Source of the DNA: Desulfoluna butyratoxydans
Lineage (GTDB): Bacteria > Desulfobacterota > Desulfobacteria > Desulfobacterales > Desulfolunaceae
NCBI RefSeq assembly: GCF_900699765.1
Contig: NZ_CAADHO010000001.1
Location: 930,001 to 994,000 of the forward strand
Direction: 5' to 3'
DNA: 64,000 nucleotides
Part shown: positions 1-7,996 of the stretch, piece after piece
Layout of the letters: every line of letters begins with the position of its first letter
Numbering within the stretch: the stretch's first letter is position 1
Made by a program: the position numbers and the translations under genes
Notes under the pieces: model-generated
The model's input: only the letters and a program-made list of their open reading frames with translations
Database searches by the model: none
What the model was told of the DNA's origin: nothing

Positions 1-154
1 AAGACCCCGGGATATAGGGCTCGTTTGTGTGGGGGTGTTTCACGATGGGGTTGTCCGTGCCGCCGATGCGCATTTCCGTGTCCCCTGCGCCAATATGGAG
101 TCCGCTCACCAACTCCAGCGTGCCGTTGTACTCTTTTATCTGCTCCAGTCGCAT
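1..154 (-). CDS. csm3: Csm3 (Cas7 family), N-terminal 51 residues only
   Basis: Csm3 is the backbone RAMP subunit of the type III-A Csm effector. It wraps the crRNA and cuts target RNA at 6-nt intervals. Only the N-terminus is here; the gene runs off the left edge. The ATG at 154 follows a GGAGGGAG ribosome site and starts 19 bases after the csm2 stop. The segment GLHIGAGDTEMRIGG, then TDNPIV and PHTNEPYIPGS, is the typical Csm3 opening. Asp34 in TDNP sits where the catalytic aspartate of Csm3 lies, so slicing is predicted to be intact. csm4, csm5 and any Csm6-type nuclease would lie beyond the window. Confidence 0.9.
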   Translation of the reverse strand, partial: MRLEQIKEYNGTLELVSGLHIGAGDTEMRIGGTDNPIVKHPHTNEPYIPGS

Positions 155-173
155 GCTCCCTCCTGATCGGTGT

Positions 174-581
174 CTATTGGTGCATCATCCGAAAAAAACC
201 GATAATTGATTCAAAATGCTGACGAAAAATTTTCAATTCCTGTGGTGACGTCACGGCCGTGGCCCCATCCTGGATAAAAGTCTTGAACCCATGAGAAACC
301 AATTTTCGTCCTTCGGCGTAAGCGGCCTTTGCAACAAGCATATGCACCTGGGGCTCCACCACGTGCCACCGATCATTCGAACTCCGAACTTCATCCTCCA
401 ACCGACTCAGTTCATCGTAAAACCGACGGATTTGCGATGCCTTATTCAACATGAGTTCGCGTTTCCCATTTCTTTTCTCGACAGTTCCTTCATTGCTAAA
501 CAACAAAGCTTTCTCTTGCGCATGAGTTGAAAACAACAACGGCTCAATATGCCCCTTCTCTTTGTCTTTCCAAAAATTCAT
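174..581 (-). CDS. csm2: Csm2, small subunit of the type III-A Csm complex
   Basis: Small alpha-helical subunit (135 aa) that lines the crRNA-target duplex in the Csm complex. The call rests on size, on helical and charged composition, on the segment SQIRRFYDEL with a following VHMLVAKAAYAEGR typical of Csm2, and above all on its place between cas10/csm1 and csm3. The ATG at 581 is preceded by GGAGGG and overlaps the cas10 stop by four bases, which suggests translational coupling. A longer upstream in-frame start exists but would overlap cas10 further. Confidence 0.88.
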   Translation of the reverse strand: MNFWKDKEKGHIEPLLFSTHAQEKALLFSNEGTVEKRNGKRELMLNKASQIRRFYDELSRLEDEVRSSNDRWHVVEPQVHMLVAKAAYAEGRKLVSHGFKTFIQDGATAVTSPQELKIFRQHFESIIGFFRMMHQ

Positions 582-3055
582 GATGCCCTCCGTCTTCGTT
601 CGTAAAGCAGGGTCCACAAGGGAATTCTCAGGTTCCCGCCATGGGTTTGCAGGGCGTCCGCCAGTGAGCCGTGAACCGCCCCGACCGCCTCTTTGTCAAC
701 ATTTCGTGCCACCATGTACGCCAGTTGGCTTCGCCACTTGAGGCAGGCCATCTCATCCATGGAGACCGTCTTTTTTTCTCCCAACCGGGCCTCTTCTTCT
801 GCCATGGTAACCAAGGTATCCACCCGATAGAGCATGCCCGTGGTCAGCCACTTCTTTTCTAACCACGTCACAACCTCTTGTTTCCATGCATCCAGCGCCT
901 TCATCTCAGGCCAGGAAACCGTGCACCCGAACACGGAAATCCTGTTTTTCTCATCATCCAGGTCCTTGGCAAGGCCCAACACGTGTTCGGCTCTCTCGGC
1001 GAAATCATCCACGGGTGTGTGGGCTTTCTCCAACGTGATGCCGCAAGAGAAATGGACCTCCGGGTTACCGGCCACATAACGGGAAAACTCGTCGCGCAGC
1101 ATGGGAGCCAACTGAAGGATCTGTCGCCAGGGGCCAATCAAAAAAAGATCGTCCCCACCGGCAAAAACCGTGTACACTTCGCAAAAAGTCTCATGGTGTT
1201 CGAGGATCCATGGCAGGCGAACGGAAAAAAACATATCAAGCTGACGACTCAAGGTGGTGAGGCGGGTAAGGGTGTAACGCTCATCTGAAAGCCCGCATGC
1301 AAATAACATGCCGAGGTAGTCTACGTCGGCTTTGAGCACACCGAGGGCAGACACGCAAGCCCCCCCGTCAATGGAGGAGCGGGAGGCGTCGGAAATGGCC
1401 TGGAAGTGCTTCGGGTCTCCCGCCTTTACAGCCTCTTGTCCCTCCTCCGACGCTGCAGCGGCAGCTTCTTCATCGGCTTTCGTAAACACCGGCACATAGC
1501 CATTCACACAACGGATCGCCACCTGGGGATCGGTCTTACCGGGTACGCCGAATTGCCAAAGGGCGACATCCTCCCCTTGGGCAGAATACCCTGCCAGGTC
1601 GTTTTCCATGGTCAGTTGGTACCGCCCCAGCACAGGCTCTTTCAAGTCCCCCTTCCCCGTTGTCAGGCGGATGCCCCTGTGCTTTACAAGGTTTTCACCC
1701 AACCAAATCTGATCATGGCATACCGCGCAACACCGCGACTCTCGATATGCCGACTCGACAGGCCGGACATGGCAGAGGGGACACGGTTTGTTGTCCCGGC
1801 CGACAGGCCGCGCCCGCCGACCGCAAACCGCTCCCATGTCCAGACGCTGAAACTTTTCAAGAGCCATGGTGCGATGCATCCGCTGCCACAAGGCAACCAT
1901 GTTCGGAGCTTGAAAATCGACGGGACGAGCCGTCACCGTGCTGATGGCCATCCCCGACTCGCCATGGGTCATGGATAAAAACCAGCCCGCCGACTCGCCT
2001 TTAACCTGCGCCACGGCATCCCTTGCGGCCTGTGTGTTGGGGGCCAGCAGCGTAAACTTTCCCCCGGCTTTCATAATGGCGCATAGGGGACTGATCCCCA
2101 TGGCCTCGCACAAACGGCAGACAACCGATTCTATAAATAAAGAGACCTGAAAAGACCGCCCACGAAGCAATTTGGAACGGAATTTTCGACTCTCACCGCC
2201 ATCTTTGAAGATAAAGGGTTGAATACCGGTAAAGTCCCCGTTCACGAGCAAAAACTTTTCGGTTTTTCTATCTTTCACGGCATCCGGGTTCAATGTCCCC
2301 GTGTCCTGATGGTATCGAGACAAGGCGCACGCCATGGCCGCAGAGATGCGCAATTGATCGTAAAGCGGGACATCGGCCACGCCATGACCAGACTGATCGG
2401 CAGGGACAAAACAAAGGGTCCTCATCAAAAGCGAATCAACATGCTGAAGCCAGAGTCCGTGGTGGTCCCGGTGGGGCAGACGAGAGAAGGCGTCTTCCAA
2501 CTCATTGAGCAGAATTTCATAGCCATCGTCCCCCTTTTCCGTGACAGGGTCCATGTCTTCAGGACAAAGAGCCGCCAATTTGTAATGGTGCCGATATGCT
2601 TTCGGTTCATGGGGGCTGTCGTCATCGGCGGCAGTGGGAGACAGGGTTTCCAAAATCGGGGCCAACCGAACGCTGCGACGAGCTTTAATGTCCGTTGCCT
2701 CATCGCCGTCTGCCGTCTTCCGCGGGGAAGAGGCCTGAGCGATGGATGCCGCTTCCGAGACGATCCACTCCAAGGCTGTGACAGGATTCTGCCCTCTTTC
2801 CACCAGGGAAAGCAGGTTCTCATCCCCTTCCAAGAGAGATGTCGGAAAGCTTTTTGCCTGGCGCTCCAAGAAGGTGCGGCTAAACAACGCATCGGTATGA
2901 AGTGTTCGCCCCCCATGGGTTGTGGCAAACGACTCTTTCTGCTCCCTCACCCACGCCAACGACTGACCAAGCAGCTCCCAGTCAGCCACCTTGCCGATAT
3001 CGTGAAAGAGAGCGGCAGTGGTCACCTTTGCGGTGGTATTATCCATTCCTCCCAT
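578..3055 (-). CDS. cas10: Cas10/Csm1, large subunit with HD and palm (cOA synthase) domains
   Basis: Signature subunit of type III-A CRISPR-Cas (825 aa). The N-terminal HD domain shows FHDIGK with His18-Asp19, expected to give target-activated ssDNA nuclease activity. A zinc-binding cluster (CPLC then CCAVC, residues 425-447) separates the two palm regions. GGDD at 633-636 is intact, so cyclic oligoadenylate signalling is predicted and a CARF effector is expected somewhere in the genome. The C-terminus is helical, as in domain D. The start at 3055 has AAGGA seven bases upstream. The gene is 60 bases downstream of the membrane protein gene and overlaps csm2. Confidence 0.95.
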   Translation of the reverse strand: MGGMDNTTAKVTTAALFHDIGKVADWELLGQSLAWVREQKESFATTHGGRTLHTDALFSRTFLERQAKSFPTSLLEGDENLLSLVERGQNPVTALEWIVSEAASIAQASSPRKTADGDEATDIKARRSVRLAPILETLSPTAADDDSPHEPKAYRHHYKLAALCPEDMDPVTEKGDDGYEILLNELEDAFSRLPHRDHHGLWLQHVDSLLMRTLCFVPADQSGHGVADVPLYDQLRISAAMACALSRYHQDTGTLNPDAVKDRKTEKFLLVNGDFTGIQPFIFKDGGESRKFRSKLLRGRSFQVSLFIESVVCRLCEAMGISPLCAIMKAGGKFTLLAPNTQAARDAVAQVKGESAGWFLSMTHGESGMAISTVTARPVDFQAPNMVALWQRMHRTMALEKFQRLDMGAVCGRRARPVGRDNKPCPLCHVRPVESAYRESRCCAVCHDQIWLGENLVKHRGIRLTTGKGDLKEPVLGRYQLTMENDLAGYSAQGEDVALWQFGVPGKTDPQVAIRCVNGYVPVFTKADEEAAAAASEEGQEAVKAGDPKHFQAISDASRSSIDGGACVSALGVLKADVDYLGMLFACGLSDERYTLTRLTTLSRQLDMFFSVRLPWILEHHETFCEVYTVFAGGDDLFLIGPWRQILQLAPMLRDEFSRYVAGNPEVHFSCGITLEKAHTPVDDFAERAEHVLGLAKDLDDEKNRISVFGCTVSWPEMKALDAWKQEVVTWLEKKWLTTGMLYRVDTLVTMAEEEARLGEKKTVSMDEMACLKWRSQLAYMVARNVDKEAVGAVHGSLADALQTHGGNLRIPLWTLLYERRRRAS

Positions 3056-3115
3056 GATGTTTCCTTTCGTCAATGAATGAATCCGTCAAGAAACTACACG
3101 TTCCCGCTCAGAGCC

Positions 3116-3517
3116 CTAAGCGGCATCCTGTTCAGGGACGTTCCCGGGAATAACAAATTGGACGAACTCGGATTCGGCCACGGGAATAAGCCATCTTTTG
3201 TCCTTGCCCGACTGCACCTTCTCCAAGGAGTCGAGAAACGCGACTTCGCTTGTATGTTTTGTTGAAAAAAAGCCCTGGTCTTTCATGACCATTCTCATCG
3301 TGCCTAAAACTTCGGAGCGGGTGAAGTCCTTACGCCGAATATAAAGGCCCGTCGGCTCGATCCGATCACTTTCCTCCACCTGAAAAAACAGATCGACCTT
3401 TTCGTTCATCCGTCGATTTTCGCGTTCCATCTTGACCACTTTGAACAAGGTAACAATTACAGACACCACGGCCACAACACTTGCGATGTCTGCGCACACA
3501 GCCAAAAATTCTTTCAT
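3116..3517 (-). CDS. Small membrane-anchored protein of unknown function inside the cas operon
   Basis: I do not recognise a family. The 133-aa product starts at an ATG preceded by GGAGGG. It has one hydrophobic helix at about residues 8-28 (ADIASVVAVVSVIVTLF), then a basic and acidic amphipathic stretch (KVVKMERENRRMNEK) and a soluble domain of about 90 residues containing GLYIRRKDFTRSE and DKRWLIPVAESEFVQFVIPG. The positive charges after the helix suggest a cytoplasmic C-terminal domain. It lies in the same orientation between cas6 (97-base gap) and cas10 (60-base gap), so co-transcription is likely. No nuclease, CARF, SAVED or CorA motif is visible. It could be an unlinked passenger gene. 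Confidence 0.75.
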   Translation of the reverse strand: MKEFLAVCADIASVVAVVSVIVTLFKVVKMERENRRMNEKVDLFFQVEESDRIEPTGLYIRRKDFTRSEVLGTMRMVMKDQGFFSTKHTSEVAFLDSLEKVQSGKDKRWLIPVAESEFVQFVIPGNVPEQDAA

Positions 3518-3614
3518 GGAGCCCTCCAGATACACGGTTTATAAATACGCTCTACATGTCTATTGCAACGCCGGATGTGTTGCTTTTTCCAACCGGCCCT
3601 TGGCTTAGGGGGCC

Positions 3615-4601
3615 TCAACACAGCTCACATGTGGCCGCCCCACGGTCTTTAGCGGCGCATTCCGGCACCTCGGCAAGGGAATAGTCAAACCGCCCCAACC
3701 CAAAAGCCGTCTGTTTGCCCAGGTTCACGTTGCGGCAAAAATCCACCAGGGGCAGAAATTCCGCCAGATGGCCTTCATATGTCACCGTCCCCACCATGCC
3801 GCCCATGAGCATGTCCCGCTCCTGTCTGGAGGAGTAACGTTTCCAGTCAGACCATCTCAGGGCCTGGTGGGCAATGGAGACCTCTTCGGCTCGACGAACA
3901 AGGCCCTTGTAGTCCAGATCGGGCTCCCCGGCCCCAAAGGCAGCCATCAACGAGGAGGTGCGCCGCAGCATGGCCCGAACCAGCACGTGGAACGGAAGAC
4001 GCGCCTGAAGACGGCTGTTGAATTTCAAGCGAAGGGGGGTTTCAAAGGAGAGGGTCAGGCGGGACAGGGGATTGTCAGGAGAGGACCCGGCAAGGGCGAA
4101 CGGTGCCGGCTCACACTGAGTCAGCTCCCGCGTTCCGTGGGTGTACAAAAGATGCGCCCCACATCGAACCTCAAGCAGGGTAAACCGTGCCCGCCTGCCA
4201 CCCATCTTGCGACCGATGCCCATCGCCCCCATGCGCTCAAAGGCGTAGACAAAATAGGGAAGGTTGTGGTTGGTCTCTCCCAGAAGGGTAAAACCGAAAT
4301 CAAAGGACGAGCCTGCGGACAAATGGGTCTGCCGCGTCTCCGGAGGCCTGATGATAAAGGGGTGGGGAGCGGTACCGCAGCTTTTTCCGTAGCTGTTGGA
4401 AAGCTGCGGTGTTTCAAAAACACTTGCATATAGGCACCGCCATTTAAGCAGGCAGTCGTCGCATTTTTCCAGCCGCAGGGTGCAGATGGTTTTCTTCAGC
4501 GCCAAGCCAAACACGCCCCGAAAGATGGAACCTTTGTACACAGGAAGCACAGCGTCATCGTCCAGGCGACACCGGAACGTATAATTTCCCAACTGCATCA
4601 T
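3615..4601 (-). CDS. cas6: Cas6 pre-crRNA endoribonuclease (PF10040-type)
   Basis: Processes CRISPR precursor RNA for the type III complex. The 328-aa length and two-part layout fit the 'Cas6 C-terminal domain' branch rather than short Cas6. The N-terminal half has PVYKGSIFRGVFGLALKK and a four-cysteine CDDCLLKWRC segment. The C-terminal RAMP half ends with the glycine-rich GKQTAFGLGRFDY, matching the family hallmark G-x-G-x-x-x-x-x-G loop. The ATG at 4601 follows GGGGAGG. It is the first gene of the visible cas operon, so the operon promoter should lie in 4602-4760. No array follows it in this window. Confidence 0.9.
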   Translation of the reverse strand: MMQLGNYTFRCRLDDDAVLPVYKGSIFRGVFGLALKKTICTLRLEKCDDCLLKWRCLYASVFETPQLSNSYGKSCGTAPHPFIIRPPETRQTHLSAGSSFDFGFTLLGETNHNLPYFVYAFERMGAMGIGRKMGGRRARFTLLEVRCGAHLLYTHGTRELTQCEPAPFALAGSSPDNPLSRLTLSFETPLRLKFNSRLQARLPFHVLVRAMLRRTSSLMAAFGAGEPDLDYKGLVRRAEEVSIAHQALRWSDWKRYSSRQERDMLMGGMVGTVTYEGHLAEFLPLVDFCRNVNLGKQTAFGLGRFDYSLAEVPECAAKDRGAATCELC

Positions 4602-4910
4602 AAAACAAGCGCCTCCCCGACCCAATTATCTATCACAAACGAAAAAAGTTACCCACAAAGACAACAACAAAAGACTAATAAGCAAAGACACAACAGATCA
4701 CATATCCGAGTTTTTTTCAATATCCATAAAGTAGTGAGAAATAACCCCATCAAGATATACCCCTTCAAAAAGGCATAGCACGCCCCCTCCTTCTCCAGCA
4801 CTGATAATTCCTGCGTGCCAAATATCCCCCGATGTCGTATGACGAACAGAGGAACACGCCGCAACATGCCGGGGCGTCGTTCAGACCAGGAAAACAAGGA
4901 GGGCTTTGCC
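4602..4910. other. Divergent intergenic region between cas6 and a Crp/Fnr gene
   Basis: About 310 bases, A/T-rich next to cas6 (4620-4760) and therefore the likely promoter region for the cas operon. I see no CRISPR repeat-spacer pattern, no convincing small gene and no clear operator. A 94-codon open frame on the minus strand has low-complexity Cys/Leu content and no ribosome site. Confidence 0.5.
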
Positions 4911-5621
4911 ATGAACCACCCCGACATCGACACCTACAAACAGGACCTGGCCGTGTTTCGCATCCGGGATTTGAACGCCCCCTGGCGGGAGATCCTGGAC
5001 AAAGGGACGCGCAAGACCCTGCCCCGGCACCACGAACTGGGAAACACAGACGACAACGCCTTTTTCTTCCTCGACCGGGGCACCCTGCACCTCTCCTGCA
5101 TCGCCGAAGACGGCCAGGAACGGGTGGTGATGATCATGGAAGAAGGAGTCCTCTTCGGCGAGATCACCTTCATGCACAAGTCCAGCGTCCACGTCCACAG
5201 CCTGCGCACCTTAACCGAGTGCGAAATCGTTATCTTTCCCGACTCCCTGCTGGACGACCTCGCCTTCTGCCGGGAGTATCCCCACCTGGTTCTCAACCTC
5301 GTCAGGTCCCTGGGGGTCAAGGGCGGGGCCTTCTTCAGCCAGATCTACGACTCCAACCTCCTGGACGCCCGGGGTCAGATCTGCCGCATGCTCTCCCACA
5401 TCTGGCGGGAGCAGGGAGAAAAGGAGACCGTCAACCCCGACCTCTCCCAGGTGGACATGGCCAACATCCTGGGCATCCACCGGAGCAGCGTCTGCCGCGT
5501 CATCCACGAGCTTCGGGACGAAGGGGTCATCGGCCGGTTTTCCAAGACCCGCCTCGACATCCTGGACCCTGTCAGGCTCATGGAACACGGCAAAATCCTC
5601 TGCCTCATCGCCTCGGAGTAA
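4911..5621 (+). CDS. Crp/Fnr-family transcription regulator
   Basis: 236-aa cyclic-nucleotide-binding-fold regulator. The N-terminal half has the beta-roll pattern (FFFLDRGTLHLSCIAEDGQER, then LFGEITFMHKSS). The C-terminal winged helix has DMANILGIHRSSVCRVIHELRDE, the Crp-type recognition helix. The N-terminal cysteine cluster of oxygen-sensing Fnr is absent, so the ligand is not an Fe-S cluster. The ATG at 4911 with AAGGAGGG seven bases upstream is preferred over an upstream in-frame ATG that lacks a ribosome site. It precedes the sulfatase/thioredoxin/DASS genes in the same direction, so it may control them, but 840 bases of repeats intervene. Confidence 0.88.
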   Translation: MNHPDIDTYKQDLAVFRIRDLNAPWREILDKGTRKTLPRHHELGNTDDNAFFFLDRGTLHLSCIAEDGQERVVMIMEEGVLFGEITFMHKSSVHVHSLRTLTECEIVIFPDSLLDDLAFCREYPHLVLNLVRSLGVKGGAFFSQIYDSNLLDARGQICRMLSHIWREQGEKETVNPDLSQVDMANILGIHRSSVCRVIHELRDEGVIGRFSKTRLDILDPVRLMEHGKILCLIASE

Positions 5622-5664
5622 AGGCTCGTGCAAAAAATAATTGGTAACTATTCGGTTCATCTTT

Positions 5665-5886
5665 GCCTCCGGCGGCCCTGCCGGGGGCCAAACTTTTGCC
5701 CGATTTTATGAGTCGGGTTTGACAAACAGGTCTTAAGTAAGCCTTCCAGGCTACGCCGAAACAACTTCGACATTTTCGCACCCGCGCTACGTTTTGATCG
5801 CCCTTCAGGGCGATCAAAACGTAGCGCGGGTGCCTTAGAAGAATTTTTTGCGGAGCTTTTTTTTAAAAAAGCGACCCGCCGGAGGC
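5665..5886 (+). repeat. Mosaic intergenic repeat, copy 1 (full length, with inner palindrome)
   Basis: Begins GCCTCCGGCGGCC and ends GACCCGCCGGAGGC, so its ends are near-perfect inverted copies. Internal blocks shared with other copies are a GGGGGCCAAACTTTT block, GTTTGACAAACAGGTCTT, and a right block TTTTGCGGAGCTTTTTT followed by an A-rich return arm. Related copies lie at 11513-11732, 15631-15785 (inverted), 38815-38930 (right half), 51281-51437 and 55102-55364. It lies between coding genes and contains no credible ORF. Confidence 0.85.
5778..5833. repeat. Perfect 26-bp-arm palindrome with TTCA loop, inside mosaic repeat copy 1
   Basis: Arms 5778-5803 and 5808-5833 are exact reverse complements around the loop TTCA (5804-5807). 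The arms start GCACCCGCGC and end GATCGCCC. The hairpin is not followed by a U-tract in the plus direction, so it is not a simple intrinsic terminator. Confidence 0.95.
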
Positions 5887-5904
5887 ATAGCTGAATAGTT
5901 ACAA

Positions 5905-6040
5905 AAAGTTTAACAAACAGGTCATAAATAGACATCTTCATGAATGTCACTTTAAAGGCGGATGTGATTTGACCCGAGGAACGAGGGGCAAAGCGCATCC
6001 GCTACCGGCTTTCAAGGTGGCACACCTTGCCGCCGGAGGC
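5905..6040 (+). repeat. Second repeat module adjoining copy 1, ending GCCGCCGGAGGC
   Basis: Starts with a degenerate AAAGTTTAACAAACAGGTC block like that of copy 1. It ends with GGCTTTCAAGGTGG, CACACCTT and GCCGCCGGAGGC. The 'TTTC..GGTGG..CACCT..GCCGCCGGAGGC' ending recurs at 8780-8807 and 55328-55364, and in degenerate form at 34070-34105. The remaining DNA up to 6460 holds no supported gene; a 117-codon plus-strand frame (5969-6322) is mostly repeat sequence. Confidence 0.65.
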
Positions 6041-6268
6041 TGTTTTTTTGAGCTCAATGGTTACGTACCATTGACCGATTCCGGCCGAATCGACGCTGAT
6101 GCGTATCGACGTATCGTTTACGGTGATTGCTTCGGCGTCGCTATTCGGTGCGTGTATTTTTTATTTTTGCAGACGCCCTACCCCCTTCCCCCTCGCCCCC
6201 CTCCGGGCCGCCATGTCTGGCTGCGGCCGAGCAAGGCCCTTCCCAGCTGTCGGACTCGCCCTTTTTCG

Positions 6269-6283
6269 ATCAAAATAATTGAT
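6269..6283. promoter_or_regulatory. Inverted repeat ATCAA-N5-TTGAT, possible operator upstream of the sulfatase gene
   Basis: The 15-bp element has perfect 5-bp arms (ATCAA and TTGAT). It lies in an A/T-rich patch 178 bases before the sulfatase start, in otherwise GC-rich DNA. The half-sites resemble Crp/Fnr-family half-sites but are everted relative to the usual TTGAT-N4-ATCAA arrangement, so assignment to the neighbouring Crp/Fnr protein is speculative. Confidence 0.3.
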
Positions 6284-6460
6284 GAAATAATTCAACGAAT
6301 TTTCAAAAAGTGTCTCATGTGAAGCAGAATTTTTCCCCCCGATGCCCTACTCTTTTCCCATCAAGAAACACGTACACGGCCAGGGCGAATTCGCCCGGAC
6401 CGATTCACGGCGACCCCGTCGCCTTCGATACGGACCCTCAATCGTGCCGAGGAGAAACCC

Positions 6461-7984
6461 ATGGCTTTCAACCGCGACAAGATCAAAAACGTCGTCTTCA
6501 TCATGCTGGACACCCTGCAGTTCAACTACCTGGGGTGCTACGGCAACGAGAAGATAAAAACCCCGAACATGGACCGCTTCGCGCGCCAGTCCGTGCTCTT
6601 CGAAAACGCCTACAGCGAAGGGCTCCCCACCGTGCCCGTGCGGCGCGCCCTCATGACGGGAAGGTTCACCCTGCCCTACGGCGGCTGGCAGCCCCTCTCC
6701 GGCGACGACACCACCCTCACCGACATCATGTGGGGCAAGAACATGCAGACCGCCCTCATCTACGACACCGCCCCCATGCGCCTGCCCAAGTTCGGCTACT
6801 CCCGCGGTTTCGACTTCGTGGACTTCTGCCCCGGCCAGGAGCTGGACCACACCTCCTTTGCCGACGTGCCCCTGGACCCTGCCATGAAGCCCGAAGATTT
6901 CACCTCCGCCTCCATGGTGTGGGACAAGGAAGGCAACCTCATCGACGACGACAGCCAGCAGCTCTTAGACGAAATCGGCTGTTTTCTCCGCCAGCAGCAG
7001 CACCGCCGCAGCGACGCCGACAGCTACGTGGCCAAGGTCGTCAACCGCACCGTCAACTGGCTCAAGGAGCGCCGGGACAAGGAGCGCCCCTTCTTCCTCT
7101 GGGTGGACTCCTTTGATCCCCACGAGCCCTGGGATCCCCCATCAATCTGGAAAGGCGAGCCCTGCCCCTACGACCCCGACTACGAGGGCAACCCCATCCT
7201 CCTGGCCCCCTGGACCCCGGTGGAAGGCCGCATCACCGAACGGGAGTGCGAGCACATCCGCGCCCTGTATATGGAGAAGGTCACCCTGGTGGACGAATGG
7301 ATCGGCAAAGTCCTTGACAGCATCCGCCAGCAGGGCCTCTGGGACGAAACCATGGTGGTCCTCATGTCCGACCACGGCCAGCCCATGGGCAACGGCGAAC
7401 ACGGCCACGGCATCGTGCGCAAATCCCGCCCCTGGCCCTACGAAGAGCTGGTCCACGTGCCCCTGATGATGCACATCCCCGGCGTCGAAGGCGGCCAGCG
7501 CATCAAGAGCTTCGTCCAGAACGTGGACGTCACCGCCACCATCATGGACGTCATGGGCCAGCTCGACACCGAAAGCGGCGTCAGCGACCACGGCATGAAC
7601 ATGTACGGCGCCGAGGACTTCCAGGGGGAGAGCCTCCTGCCCCTCATGCAGGGCGAGGTCGATAAAATCCGCGATTTCGCCATCGCAGGCTACTACGGCA
7701 TGTCCTGGTCCATCATCACCGACGACTACAGCTACGTTCACTGGCTGGTGGACGAAGAGGAGAAGAACAGCGTCGACTGCGTGGCCGGATCTGAAAAGAC
7801 CATGGACGAGGAGATGTGGACCTGCACCGCAGGGGCCAAAGTCGAAGTGCCCGAGCACAACGAACTCTTCGACCGCAAGGCCGACCCCTTCCAGCTCAAC
7901 AACATCGCCGCCGACAACCCCGAAAAGGCCGAAGAGCTGCTCCAGAAACTGAAACTCTTCATCGGCGAGCTGCGCACGACTTAA
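6461..7984 (+). CDS. Sulfatase/alkaline-phosphatase-fold hydrolase with Thr at the nucleophile position
   Basis: 507-aa member of the sulfatase family, cytoplasmic (no signal peptide). Metal ligands are visible: Asp17 in FIMLDT and Asp304-His305 in SDHG. The family signature C/S-x-P-x-R is here Thr57-Val-Pro59-Val-Arg61, followed by ALMTGR. Cys or Ser convertible to formylglycine is therefore missing. Thr is the nucleophile in the related nucleotide pyrophosphatase/phosphodiesterase branch, so a phosphodiester, phosphonate or other ester may be the substrate instead of a sulfate ester. The ATG at 6461 follows CGAGGAGAAACCC. Next downstream are thioredoxin, a TrxR-like enzyme and a DASS permease. 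Confidence 0.88.
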   Translation: MAFNRDKIKNVVFIMLDTLQFNYLGCYGNEKIKTPNMDRFARQSVLFENAYSEGLPTVPVRRALMTGRFTLPYGGWQPLSGDDTTLTDIMWGKNMQTALIYDTAPMRLPKFGYSRGFDFVDFCPGQELDHTSFADVPLDPAMKPEDFTSASMVWDKEGNLIDDDSQQLLDEIGCFLRQQQHRRSDADSYVAKVVNRTVNWLKERRDKERPFFLWVDSFDPHEPWDPPSIWKGEPCPYDPDYEGNPILLAPWTPVEGRITERECEHIRALYMEKVTLVDEWIGKVLDSIRQQGLWDETMVVLMSDHGQPMGNGEHGHGIVRKSRPWPYEELVHVPLMMHIPGVEGGQRIKSFVQNVDVTATIMDVMGQLDTESGVSDHGMNMYGAEDFQGESLLPLMQGEVDKIRDFAIAGYYGMSWSIITDDYSYVHWLVDEEEKNSVDCVAGSEKTMDEEMWTCTAGAKVEVPEHNELFDRKADPFQLNNIAADNPEKAEELLQKLKLFIGELRTT

Positions 7985-7996
7985 GCAAAAAAACAT

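Noticed and set aside
4602..4910. CRISPR array or leader next to cas6
   Set aside because: No direct repeats of 25-40 bp are present; only A/T-rich promoter-like DNA.
5969..6322. 117-codon plus-strand frame after the Crp/Fnr gene
   Set aside because: Its first third is mosaic repeat sequence, there is no ribosome site and the low-complexity proline run is not protein-like.
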